From Gammaproteobacteria bacterium 42_54_T18 (GTDB lineage Bacteria; Pseudomonadota; Gammaproteobacteria; Pseudomonadales; Ketobacteraceae), in NCBI GenBank assembly GCA_002163245.1, contig MAAL01000182.1, positions 62,001 to 126,000 on the forward strand: a stretch of 64,000 bases of DNA, written 5' to 3'. The notes under the pieces were generated by a model. It ran no database searches and had not been told where the DNA came from. It saw only the letters and a list, made by a program, of their open reading frames with translations. The number at the start of each line of letters is the position of its first letter. The first letter of the stretch is position 1. A program made the translations under genes and the position numbers. This document shows positions 56,630 to 64,000 of the stretch, piece by piece.

Positions 56630-57022
56630 ATGATGACGGAAATCTCAGATCGCGTAAAAGAGCAACTTGAGCAATTTAACACTACACTTGACCAAGTGAT
56701 CAATGCATCACGTGGCCTTTACCTATTGATTAAAGAAGAAAGCAACAAGCAGTTCAATGAACTTGTTGAAGCCGGTGAAGCTCAAAAAGCTGCCGAAGCA
56801 GAAGGTGCAGAATCATTGTTAGCACAGCTAACAAAAGATGTTTCTGGACCGTTTGAAGATGTGAAAGGTTCTATTAGCTCTATTCGTAGCGCTTCTTTAG
56901 GTTTTATTGCAAAAGCTAAAGAGTCTAGCGAACAAACCTTCAGTGACCTTATTGAAAAAGGTCAAACTGAAGAAACTGAAGAAACTGAAGAAACTGAAGA
57001 AACAGCTGAGGCAGCTGAATAA
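56630..57022 (+). CDS. Phasin-like small helical protein
   Basis: A 130-residue mostly helical protein resembling short phasins (granule-associated proteins). It has a helical N-terminus (KEQLEQFNTTLDQVINASRGLYLLIKEESNKQFNELVEAGE) and a second helix (SISSIRSASLGFIAKAKESSEQTFSDLIEKG). The Thr-Glu tail comes from a 9-base tandem repeat (56966-57001). Phasins coat polyhydroxyalkanoate granules, but no PHA synthase gene is in the window, so the role is tentative. GAGGG precedes the ATG, and a terminator follows at 57045-57077. Confidence 0.65.
   Translation: MMTEISDRVKEQLEQFNTTLDQVINASRGLYLLIKEESNKQFNELVEAGEAQKAAEAEGAESLLAQLTKDVSGPFEDVKGSISSIRSASLGFIAKAKESSEQTFSDLIEKGQTEETEETEETEETAEAAE
56966..57001 (+). 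repeat. Four tandem copies of a 9-base repeat in the phasin-like gene
   Basis: ACTGAAGAA repeated four times in frame, giving a Thr-Glu-Glu tract. Copies are identical, so the tract may vary in number between strains without breaking the frame. Confidence 0.9.
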
Positions 57023-57044
57023 ATAACGCCATTTAGATCGTTTT

Positions 57045-57077
57045 AAAAGGAGCCACGTAATTTACGTGTCTCCTTTT
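57045..57077 (+). terminator. Terminator after phasin-like gene
   Basis: Sixteen-base arms (AAAAGGAGCCACGTAA and near-complement) with one mismatch and a T-run. Clear rho-independent type. Confidence 0.9.
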
Positions 57078-57250
57078 TTTATGCTTTTAAACTGCTTTTT
57101 CATTTGTCTTCATCTCCATCTAACGACCCTCGCCTATTTGCCCGCCACAGAATTTGCCTACATTGTGTACGTTTTCCATTAAATCCTGTAAAATCCAAAA
57201 ACGAAACGATTGTTCACTATTTTAAGACATTGATTTAACAGGATTCACCC

Positions 57251-58453
57251 ATGAAAGAAACACTTAACCACAACGCCCCCGTGATCTGGGTCACAACGTT
57301 AATGTTCAGTATAACATTTCTGATAGCGGCGATTGGTGTACCTGTTTATGGGGCAACTCAGGGCTTTGACCCCTCACAATGGCTTATGATGTTAGCCACC
57401 GTAGCCCTTTGTGGCATATCCGTTACCGCGGGTTACCATCGGCTTTGGTCCCACAATGCCTACACTGCCCATTTTTTAGTGCGCCTCTTCTTTGCTTTTT
57501 GGGGCACTCACTCTTTACAAAACAGCGTACTTATATGGGCTTCTGGCCATCGCCGTCACCATCGGCATATCGATAATAACGACAAAGATCCATATTCTAT
57601 AAAACGAGGTTTTTGGTTTGCTCACATCGGCTGGATGTTGCGAGCTTACCCAAGTGGAGAAGAGGACTTCTCAAACGTGAGAGATCTAAAGAAAGACCCC
57701 ATTGTTGCCTTCCAACACAAATACTATATGTTACTAGCGCTTTCTAGCAATATTCTATTACCACTGGTACTCGGTGTCATTCATGGCGATATCGTAGGTA
57801 CAATGCTACTTGTTGGCGTCTTACGTATTGTCATTACACATCACACCACATTTTTCATAAACAGCCTTGCTCATATGTGGGGAAAACAACCATACACCAA
57901 CACCAATACCGCTAAAGACAGCCCACTTGTTGCACTTATCACCTATGGGGAGGGTTACCACAACTTCCACCACCATTTCCAAACTGATTATCGAAACGGT
58001 GTTCGTTGGTGGCAATTTGACCCTACAAAATGGCTCATTTGCGGCCTTTCCTGGATAGGCCTTGCGAGTAATTTACGTCGAGTACCGACCTTTAAAATAC
58101 GTGAAGCTCAGATAAAGATGCAATTTAGCCAAGCGAGCCAACAGTTAGAATCCAGCCATTTAGCGAACCTTGAAGCATGGAAGTCCTCATTAGAAAAAGA
58201 ATATGATGAATTTCTTGCCACTCTTTCAGAATGGACTTCATTACGTGCTGAATGGTACCAAACTAAACGACAGTCGTTACAAGATGCGCTGCAAGATGCA
58301 TTACAAGGAAAAAAAGGGGCACTTCAATTTAAGTGGGAATTCGCCGCAGTAACAACCCGTTTTAAAGAAATGGAATACTCGTTAAAAATGCAACAGAAAC
58401 GCCTTAAGCTTTACACCTTAAACTTTCAAGCCGCCGGGCTTCAAATGGCTTAA
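57251..58453 (+). CDS. Acyl-CoA desaturase (delta-9 type)
   Basis: A 400-residue integral membrane di-iron desaturase. The three histidine boxes are H63-R-L-W-S-H68, H100-R-R-H-H104 and H237-N-F-H-H241, with hydrophobic helices between them (residues ~12-60, ~75-95, ~155-200). It introduces a double bond into saturated acyl chains, adjusting membrane fluidity. The C-terminal ~115 residues, after the desaturase core, form a charged coiled-coil extension (NLEAWKSSLEKEYDEFLATLSEWTSLRAEWYQTKRQ...) that is unusual for this family. Convergent with the two GGDEF genes. Confidence 0.93.
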   Translation: MKETLNHNAPVIWVTTLMFSITFLIAAIGVPVYGATQGFDPSQWLMMLATVALCGISVTAGYHRLWSHNAYTAHFLVRLFFAFWGTHSLQNSVLIWASGHRRHHRHIDNNDKDPYSIKRGFWFAHIGWMLRAYPSGEEDFSNVRDLKKDPIVAFQHKYYMLLALSSNILLPLVLGVIHGDIVGTMLLVGVLRIVITHHTTFFINSLAHMWGKQPYTNTNTAKDSPLVALITYGEGYHNFHHHFQTDYRNGVRWWQFDPTKWLICGLSWIGLASNLRRVPTFKIREAQIKMQFSQASQQLESSHLANLEAWKSSLEKEYDEFLATLSEWTSLRAEWYQTKRQSLQDALQDALQGKKGALQFKWEFAAVTTRFKEMEYSLKMQQKRLKLYTLNFQAAGLQMA

Positions 58454-58508
58454 AGCTAGCGGCGAGGAAGTAATATATCCAGGCCTAGGGCTCCATCACT
58501 AGAAGGCT

Positions 58509-60386
58509 CTAGGCCACAACCACACGATTTCGACCTTGACCTTTTGCTTTATACAACGCTCCGTCAGCCTCTCCTATCAACATCTCCGGCGTCGCCGTCT
58601 CACTGATTTCCGGCCAGCCAGCAATCCCGACACTTATTGTCACTTTCACTGACTCATTTTCAAAGCCCAAATGCTCAACACTTTTTCGGATTTTTTCTGC
58701 CAATGCCTGCGCCGCTAATACCGGAGTGTTTGGCAATAACACAACAAACTCTTCGCCGCCGTAACGGCACACCGCATCAATCGGCCAGGTAACCACATCC
58801 TGAATAGCTTCAGCAACCGCTCGCAAACACTCATCACCAACAAGATGCCCGTACTGATCATTCAATAATTTAAAATCATCAATATCCATCATTAACAATG
58901 CTATAGGATTAGCATTATCTCGAGTCATGCCTACTTCTCTTTCAATCATTTCATTAAAGTAGCGTCGATTACGAACTCCCGTCAATCCATCGATGATTGA
59001 CATAGATTTCAGCTTAGCATTTGCTTTTGATAATTGAGTCATTGCATCATTTATTTCTTTGGTGCGTTCATCCACTTTTTCCGCTAGCTGCTTTTCCGCT
59101 TTTTCATGCGCGTGAAGTACATCTTTTTGCGCTGCAACAACGCGCCGCTGAAATGTCAAAGCCAGCTCTTTCGCCTGAATACGCTCAATCCGTTCTCTAT
59201 TTATCCGATCCGTCAAACCAAAGGACAGTAAAGCCACCTCAAAAGAAAGCGCAAACTGCGAGAAGTATTCTGTTAAGAAGTTTCTAGGGGCCAAACCTAA
59301 TTTATTCAATGACCACGCCACGATTGCGGACAACACTACGACCCAAGCAATGGAAAAATAAGAGGCCTCGCGCACACCTTTAACCCAAAGAATAACCCCC
59401 AGCACCATGAAATACGCACAACCTATCAAGGCCATGGCAATAGCAATCTGAATACTGTATTGGTAGTCAATCAAGGGAACTAGCGCAGCGCCAAACAGGG
59501 CCGTTCCACCAACTACTTGCAATATTTTGTACAGTAGCTCGTCGTTAGCTTTAACGTTCAAAAAGCCATCCGCAAATAACGCTCCGCATACTATCGACAT
59601 CAATATAAACCACGACACACACTTTGATTGAAACCCAGCATTCTCAGGCCACAAGTACTGATACCCCGTACCTTGAATGCTGGCGACAGCACAAGAGAAA
59701 GTAATAACATAAGCAACAAAATACAGGTAGCTTTTATCTCTTACTCCCACGTATACACAAAGATTATATGCAGCCATTATAAACATAATGCCAAAGAACA
59801 CACCCTGCCCAACCATCCAGTCAAAATCATTAATCAAATAATCCCGCTCATTACCTAGATACAGCGGCAACTGTAATGCACTGGTGGTCTGCACCCGAAT
59901 AAGGTAAACCGCATCGGTTCCTGCAGCCTGCTCTATCGGGACTAAAAAATTTCGATGCGGTATAATACGTTTGGAAAATTCTTGTAAATCTCCCACATGA
60001 GCAACCGGCCACGGTCTCCCCCTATCGATAACCTGATAAATTTTTATATCATCTAACAATGGGTATTCCATACCCAACACACCCGTAAATTTAGTGGCCA
60101 TATCATTTTTCATTGCCACCCGAAACCAATAAGTTGACTGAGTAAACCCTAAATTCAATTCCGTCTCTCGGTTCTCTATCCAACGCAAATCATCAAATGA
60201 CCGGTACACATCATCAGCAGACCAAACAGATTCTTTATCCTCTACAAATGATAGATATTGGGACAAATTCTCATTACCTGAAAAACGGCTGAGCACCAAT
60301 TCAGCTCGACTCGACATACTAACAAGACAAATAGCAACCATAAGAACAAGTGAAATTCGATGAGATATTCTATTAAACCAACTCAT
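58509..60386 (-). CDS. 7TMR-DISM diguanylate cyclase, downstream paralogue
   Basis: A 625-residue membrane protein. It has a signal peptide (residues ~8-27), a periplasmic 7TMR-DISM extracellular domain (ESVWSADDVYRSFDDLRW...STYWFRVAMKNDM), seven membrane helices (~200-395), a coiled-coil linker, and a GGDEF domain with G543-G-E-E-F547, the active form for making c-di-GMP. The inhibitory RxxD motif is W-P-I-D here, so product inhibition at the I-site is not expected. I start at the ATG at 60386, which overlaps the upstream stop as ATGA. It is a close paralogue of the gene before it. Confidence 0.93.
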   Translation of the reverse strand: MSWFNRISHRISLVLMVAICLVSMSSRAELVLSRFSGNENLSQYLSFVEDKESVWSADDVYRSFDDLRWIENRETELNLGFTQSTYWFRVAMKNDMATKFTGVLGMEYPLLDDIKIYQVIDRGRPWPVAHVGDLQEFSKRIIPHRNFLVPIEQAAGTDAVYLIRVQTTSALQLPLYLGNERDYLINDFDWMVGQGVFFGIMFIMAAYNLCVYVGVRDKSYLYFVAYVITFSCAVASIQGTGYQYLWPENAGFQSKCVSWFILMSIVCGALFADGFLNVKANDELLYKILQVVGGTALFGAALVPLIDYQYSIQIAIAMALIGCAYFMVLGVILWVKGVREASYFSIAWVVVLSAIVAWSLNKLGLAPRNFLTEYFSQFALSFEVALLSFGLTDRINRERIERIQAKELALTFQRRVVAAQKDVLHAHEKAEKQLAEKVDERTKEINDAMTQLSKANAKLKSMSIIDGLTGVRNRRYFNEMIEREVGMTRDNANPIALLMMDIDDFKLLNDQYGHLVGDECLRAVAEAIQDVVTWPIDAVCRYGGEEFVVLLPNTPVLAAQALAEKIRKSVEHLGFENESVKVTISVGIAGWPEISETATPEMLIGEADGALYKAKGQGRNRVVVA

Positions 60387-62281
60387 GCCACACACACCTG
60401 ATTTCTACCACTGCCCTTCGCTCGATACAAAGCTTCATCCGCCTTTGCAATTAATTTTTCTGGGGTGTCGTTATCAGTAACCGGGTTCAATGATGCGATA
60501 CCAATACTAACAGTGGCGTTTAGCGATTTTCCCCCAATGTCCCACACCCTGGATTCAACCTGTGATCGAATTTTTTCTGCTAACAGCTGCCCGCCATCCA
60601 TCGCTGTTTTTGGCAATAGAACAACAAATTCCTCCCCCCCATACCGAGCCACGCCATCGGTGGGCCACTTAACAGTATCGTTGATAACTGAGGCTATGGC
60701 TCTTAAGCACTCATCACCGCACAAATGTCCATGTTCATCATTTAAGTTTTTAAAATGATCAATATCCAACATCATCAATGTCATCGGACTCTCGCTTTCT
60801 CGGCATTTTTGAAATTCTTTCAATATCATTAAATCAAAGTAACGTCGATTACGAACTCCCGTAAGGCCATCTATCGTAGATATTTCCTTCAGCTTCCTGT
60901 TTGCAATAGACAAATCTTCCAGGGCAGACTCTAACTCAAAAGTGCGCTCTTTTACTCGTCCAGTTAATTGCTCTTCTGCTTTTTTATGAGCCTCAACAGA
61001 CTGTTGATGTGCAAGGCGAGCTTCTCTCTCCTGATGTATAGCTTCATCTTGTGCCGTCAGTTTTTCATTTCGCTCACGGTTAATTTGATCGGCAAGAGCC
61101 AATGACAATAAGGTTACCTCTATCGCAGCTCCTACCTGCCCCATATTTTCTGTCCATACATTTCTTGGTAAAAAGCCCAATTTGTTTAGCGCAAGCACTA
61201 AAATGCTAACAATAAATACGCTCCATGCTACCGTGTAATATTTTGCTTCTTTATGGCCGTAGGAGCTGATGATAATTCCTGCAGACATACAATATATTCC
61301 GATCGCTATAACCAACATCACGGCGATACGAATAGAGAGAGAATACGGTAGTAAGAAAGCAAGAAAACTTGCAGCAACAATGGACATCACTATCAACGTA
61401 GCCGTTTTATGCAAACGCTCCGAACGCTGCTCTAGACTTAAGAATCTATCGGTAAATACCACAACAGCAAGAGTCGCGAATAAGATGCTATACACTGGAG
61501 CTCGATCCTGAAGCAATAAACTATCCGCCCAAACATACTGAAACCCTAACCCTTGTATAGACGCCATTACACCAGCGAATCCAACGACATAACATACGTA
61601 GAAAAAATAACTTACATCCCTAATCGCCACGAATACAAACAAATTGTACAGTGCCATAATTAGCATGATCCCGTAAAAAACGCCCTGCAGCATTAACCAG
61701 TCGGCATCTGCCTGATAAAATGCCTGATCCTCCCAGATTACAATAGGCAACTGTGTTGCACTTCCCGTTTCAACCCGGATATAAACATAAAAAGATTCAT
61801 GTGCCGGCATCACCAATGGAATTAAGAAGTTACGATGAGGTATTACTCTTTGGCCAAACGCCTTTGAATCACCCAGTAAATAATCTGGCATCGCTTTCTT
61901 CTCATTAGCGGCAGATAATAGGTATACATCAATAAAATCTAACAATGGGTAGCCAAGTTCCAACAATCCAGAGAAACGATCATTGCTCGCATTTGATAAC
62001 TTGAAACGAAACCAGTATGCGGAAGAAGAAAAACCGAAGTTAGGCACATTTTTTATGCTTTTTATCCAACGCTCCGATAAACCAGGTTCTCTCACATCAT
62101 CTAATGAGTATCCACCTATTGCGTCCTCTAAATACTCCAGTGATGCTCCAATACTGAGAGAGCGTGTATCACTTTGAAGCTCCACTTCAAACTGAACGTC
62201 GGCAGCATATACATTAATTCCAGCAAAGCAAAACCCAATCAACCAAGTCCAGCATAAAACCACACGTACTCTGTATGACAT
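60383..62281 (-). CDS. 7TMR-DISM diguanylate cyclase, upstream paralogue
   Basis: A 632-residue protein of the same design as its downstream partner: signal peptide (LCWTWLIGFCFAGINVYA), periplasmic DISM domain (LSERWIKSIKNVPNFGFSSSAYWFRFKL), seven-helix block, coiled coil and GGDEF with G548-G-E-E-F552. The RxxD site reads W-P-T-D. The two genes share order and many exact segments (VIPHRNFL, RYGGEEFVVLLP, DGLTGVRNRRYF), indicating tandem duplication. It is first in the pair and sits ~340 bases from a divergent lipoprotein gene. Confidence 0.93.
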   Translation of the reverse strand: MSYRVRVVLCWTWLIGFCFAGINVYAADVQFEVELQSDTRSLSIGASLEYLEDAIGGYSLDDVREPGLSERWIKSIKNVPNFGFSSSAYWFRFKLSNASNDRFSGLLELGYPLLDFIDVYLLSAANEKKAMPDYLLGDSKAFGQRVIPHRNFLIPLVMPAHESFYVYIRVETGSATQLPIVIWEDQAFYQADADWLMLQGVFYGIMLIMALYNLFVFVAIRDVSYFFYVCYVVGFAGVMASIQGLGFQYVWADSLLLQDRAPVYSILFATLAVVVFTDRFLSLEQRSERLHKTATLIVMSIVAASFLAFLLPYSLSIRIAVMLVIAIGIYCMSAGIIISSYGHKEAKYYTVAWSVFIVSILVLALNKLGFLPRNVWTENMGQVGAAIEVTLLSLALADQINRERNEKLTAQDEAIHQEREARLAHQQSVEAHKKAEEQLTGRVKERTFELESALEDLSIANRKLKEISTIDGLTGVRNRRYFDLMILKEFQKCRESESPMTLMMLDIDHFKNLNDEHGHLCGDECLRAIASVINDTVKWPTDGVARYGGEEFVVLLPKTAMDGGQLLAEKIRSQVESRVWDIGGKSLNATVSIGIASLNPVTDNDTPEKLIAKADEALYRAKGSGRNQVCVA

Positions 62282-62623
62282 TAAAGTGTCTCTAATTTAG
62301 ATCATTATATTTCTGAAATGGCTCTTATTTACCGAAACTTTACCGTGTAATTTCCGGAAAAACGTTTCAGAAGAAATTTACTGAGCCAATGAAGCAGATA
62401 GCCAGGAAAATCTTGTTAGGTTGTATTTTAAGCGATTGATAGTTAACGCTTTTACCTTTTCCTATAGGACAAAGGGATTTTCCTTATACCTTTACAAGGT
62501 AGACGAAGTTCAATTTTTGGTCAAAGTTGTTCGGCATTTTGACCAATTTCTTTTGCAAAAAAACTGTGGACTGTGGCAAACTCAAGCTCACAAACAAAAA
62601 CAATAAGAATAGAGTGTATAACA
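62282..62623. other. Divergent region between GGDEF pair and lipoprotein
   Basis: About 342 bases, AT-rich, carrying promoters for both directions. No inverted repeat or RNA gene stands out. Longer plus-strand frames here lack ribosome sites and overlap the lipoprotein frame. Confidence 0.4.
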
Positions 62624-63025
62624 ATGAAAAAATGCTTGTTTATTATGCTTTTAGCCGTCGTTCTAACTGCCTGCTCTTCCACAGGTCAGTCATCGTCAAG
62701 GTCACACTTTCAACCCGCGATAAGCCATATGAGCTCTGGCAAGGCGCGCATTACCTTTGTACGTAATCGAAATGACAATAGCGTCCCTATCATTACCGCA
62801 GTATCAATTGATGACTGGGTTGTAGCAACATTAGGTCCGGGGGAGAAAACCACATTAGAAGTCGACGCTGGCTTACGCCATGTAGGCCTGAAAGGTAAAA
62901 GCACCCCTATGACATTAAAACCCGCTAGAGATTACTTTTTCTACATTGAATTAAATAAAGAAGGCACTCAGTACGAATTACACTCAGTGCTTAAATCAAC
63001 AACAGTACGCCTTCATAATTCATAA
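62624..63025 (+). CDS. Small outer-membrane-type lipoprotein
   Basis: A 133-residue lipoprotein. From the ATG at 62624, MKKCLFIMLLAVVLTACSS gives a signal peptide with lipobox LTAC and the lipidated C17; a longer frame from 62573 would hide it. The mature part has beta-rich segments (RITFVRNRNDNSVPIITAVSIDDWVVATLGPGEKTTLEVDAG) resembling DUF2846-like carbohydrate-binding-fold lipoproteins, though I am unsure of that. The residue after Cys17 is Ser, not Asp, favouring outer-membrane sorting. Confidence 0.85.
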   Translation: MKKCLFIMLLAVVLTACSSTGQSSSRSHFQPAISHMSSGKARITFVRNRNDNSVPIITAVSIDDWVVATLGPGEKTTLEVDAGLRHVGLKGKSTPMTLKPARDYFFYIELNKEGTQYELHSVLKSTTVRLHNS

Positions 63026-63175
63026 GGTTCCCTCTTAAGTAGAGAGATCAGACGACCTCAATTACGCCCTCTTGTATTGCCAATATAAACTCTGTACTAT
63101 CCATCGCACTATTTTATCTCGGCGCTACCGTACCCAAGCGCCACCGTATACCGAGCGAATTACCGAGGCTATATC

Positions 63176-63343
63176 ATGAGTAACCCAATCAAAGAAGATC
63201 TTGAATACATTCAAAAAGGCCTGTTTAAAATGGGTCGTAATCGAATCGCAGCTCTTCCCGTTCACACAACCTGGGAAATGATTGACGAGATGGAAAAACG
63301 CATTGCAGACGTTATCGCACAGCTCGATTCTGTAGAGAAATAA
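63176..63343 (+). CDS. 55-residue helical protein
   Basis: A short frame starting at an ATG with a CGAGG ribosome site 8-9 bases upstream. The product MSNPIKEDLEYIQKGLFKMGRNRIAALPVHTTWEMIDEMEKRIADVIAQLDSVEK is mainly amphipathic helix with an ALPV turn. I do not recognise a family. Support comes from the ribosome site, helical regularity and the following hairpin. Confidence 0.65.
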   Translation: MSNPIKEDLEYIQKGLFKMGRNRIAALPVHTTWEMIDEMEKRIADVIAQLDSVEK

Positions 63344-63363
63344 TAGCATTCGCTATTATTTCT
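63336..63363 (+). terminator. AT-rich convergent hairpin
   Basis: AGAAATAATAG and complement with a 6-base loop, overlapping the stops of the two convergent genes. The stem is weak in GC, so its strength as a terminator is uncertain. Confidence 0.5.
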
Positions 63364-64000
63364 TCTCCCTCACATAGTTCTCCTTCCGACCCAACCTTTT
63401 CAACACATCTGCCAGCGCCTCTGCTCCGTCCTGCATATCTACGAAATAGGTCTTTTTCTGTTCCTCTTTTGTTAACGGCTCTTCCTCGCCTGCCTGTTGC
63501 TCCATTATAAAAACATTCGCTTCTGATGCGTCATCCTTTGCCTGCTCTCTATGCATCAATCTCTGACGAAGGGTCTTTACACTTAATTGACAAGATACTA
63601 TATGGACAACACAGCCTTTACCTTCGGCTAAGCTGAAAAAAAGTTGTCTCACACCCATATGCAGAAACGTACTATCCAGAACTACGTTAATTCTTTCCTC
63701 TAACAACAAACTGACAATATCCCGCAATCGCTCAAATGTCCGCGTTGTCGCTAAAGGTGTATAAATATCGACCCCCTTCTGTTTGCTTGATTCAAGCTCC
63801 TGAAGCCCAAACAACCTCTTTCGCTCAACATCTGCTCTTAGGTGAACCCCAGGCCAGCGGCGTGACAGATACCTTGCAGCGGTCGTTTTTCCAGTACCTG
63901 ACACACCATGTGTCATAATTAAACTCGGTGTCGCTGCCTGAACATAAGACATGGCTAAATCAATATAACAACGATAAGCCTCTAACACGGCAGACTTATC
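63356..64000 (-). CDS. P-loop kinase, C-terminal part of a gene cut by the window edge
   Basis: The frame stays open to the end of the window, so the 5' end is missing. The visible ~214 residues carry a Walker A GVSGTGKTT, the segment LRADVERKRLFGL, and VVLDSTFL, then a DASEANVFIMEQQ tail. These match the C-terminal AAA/zeta-like kinase half of two-domain proteins that have an aminoglycoside-phosphotransferase-like N-terminal half. The upstream residues (YRCYIDLAMSYV) fit the linker of such fusions. A GTG at 63988 would make a shorter start, but I consider it internal. Confidence 0.75.
   Translation of the reverse strand, partial: DKSAVLEAYRCYIDLAMSYVQAATPSLIMTHGVSGTGKTTAARYLSRRWPGVHLRADVERKRLFGLQELESSKQKGVDIYTPLATTRTFERLRDIVSLLLEERINVVLDSTFLHMGVRQLFFSLAEGKGCVVHIVSCQLSVKTLRQRLMHREQAKDDASEANVFIMEQQAGEEEPLTKEEQKKTYFVDMQDGAEALADVLKRLGRKENYVREKK

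Noticed and set aside
62421-62766. Overlapping plus-strand frames before the lipoprotein gene
   Set aside because: The lipoprotein frame with signal peptide and lipobox explains the region better.
1-64000. CRISPR array, prophage or insertion sequence
   Set aside because: No regularly spaced repeats, transposase, integrase or phage structural genes were seen.

Overview
The window reads as an ordinary chromosomal segment of a marine-type gammaproteobacterium with moderately low GC. The evidence is the set of core genes (rlmKL, rmf, pyrD, a ~1620-residue NAD-dependent glutamate dehydrogenase, nadK, pepN) in an arrangement recalling Pseudomonas and Oceanospirillales-like relatives, plus an acyclic terpene (atu) gene cluster, an acyl-CoA desaturase, a phasin-like gene and an MMPL/YCF48/DUF1329 operon, all common in lipid- and hydrocarbon-using marine bacteria. 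I cannot name the genus. No phage, transposase, integrase or CRISPR array was seen.

Layout. 1-5.7 kb: a partial helical protein, a glutaredoxin-like protein, a DUF5610-like protein and two large coiled-coil proteins of unknown function. 5.7-15.2 kb: rlmKL divergent from rmf, then pyrD, a DUF2835 gene and gdhB. The rmf leader holds a striking perfect inverted repeat. 15.5-22.7 kb: a six-gene MoxR/Bat (von Willebrand factor A) operon with overlapping start and stop codons. 22.75-23.2 kb: the frameshifted 3' remnant of a histidine kinase gene. 23.3-28.3 kb: an operon of DUF1329, YCF48-like and MMPL transporter genes. 28.7-37.2 kb: a minus-strand run of nadK, a metallophosphoesterase, a degenerate EAL-domain protein, DUF1315 and pepN, preceded by a coiled-coil protein. 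37.5-40.7 kb: an AraC-type regulator, then two copies of a tRNA-Val/tRNA-Asp operon flanking a pseudo-receiver gene. 40.8-53.5 kb: a TetR regulator, then atuR divergent from atuABCDEF and an atuH-like acyl-CoA synthetase, with two inverted-repeat operator candidates between atuR and atuA. 53.6-64 kb: an orphan Xre/MbcA-like antitoxin homologue, a protein with an internal duplication, a class C beta-lactamase-fold esterase, the phasin-like gene, a desaturase with a coiled-coil tail, two tandem 7TMR-DISM diguanylate cyclases, a lipoprotein, a 55-residue protein and a truncated P-loop kinase gene.

How the genes fit together. The atu genes should convert citronellyl/geranyl-CoA-type branched acids, activated by the AtuH-like ligase, through dehydrogenation (AtuD), biotin-dependent carboxylation (AtuC/AtuF) and hydration (AtuE), under the repressor AtuR. 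atuG is not present here. Several signalling proteins look catalytically altered: a receiver with Asn at the phospho-acceptor site, an EAL domain missing key residues, and two cyclases without the inhibitory RxxD site. The MoxR/Bat operon and the MMPL operon probably build separate envelope machines. The MMPL operon lacks the DUF1302 partner often found with it.
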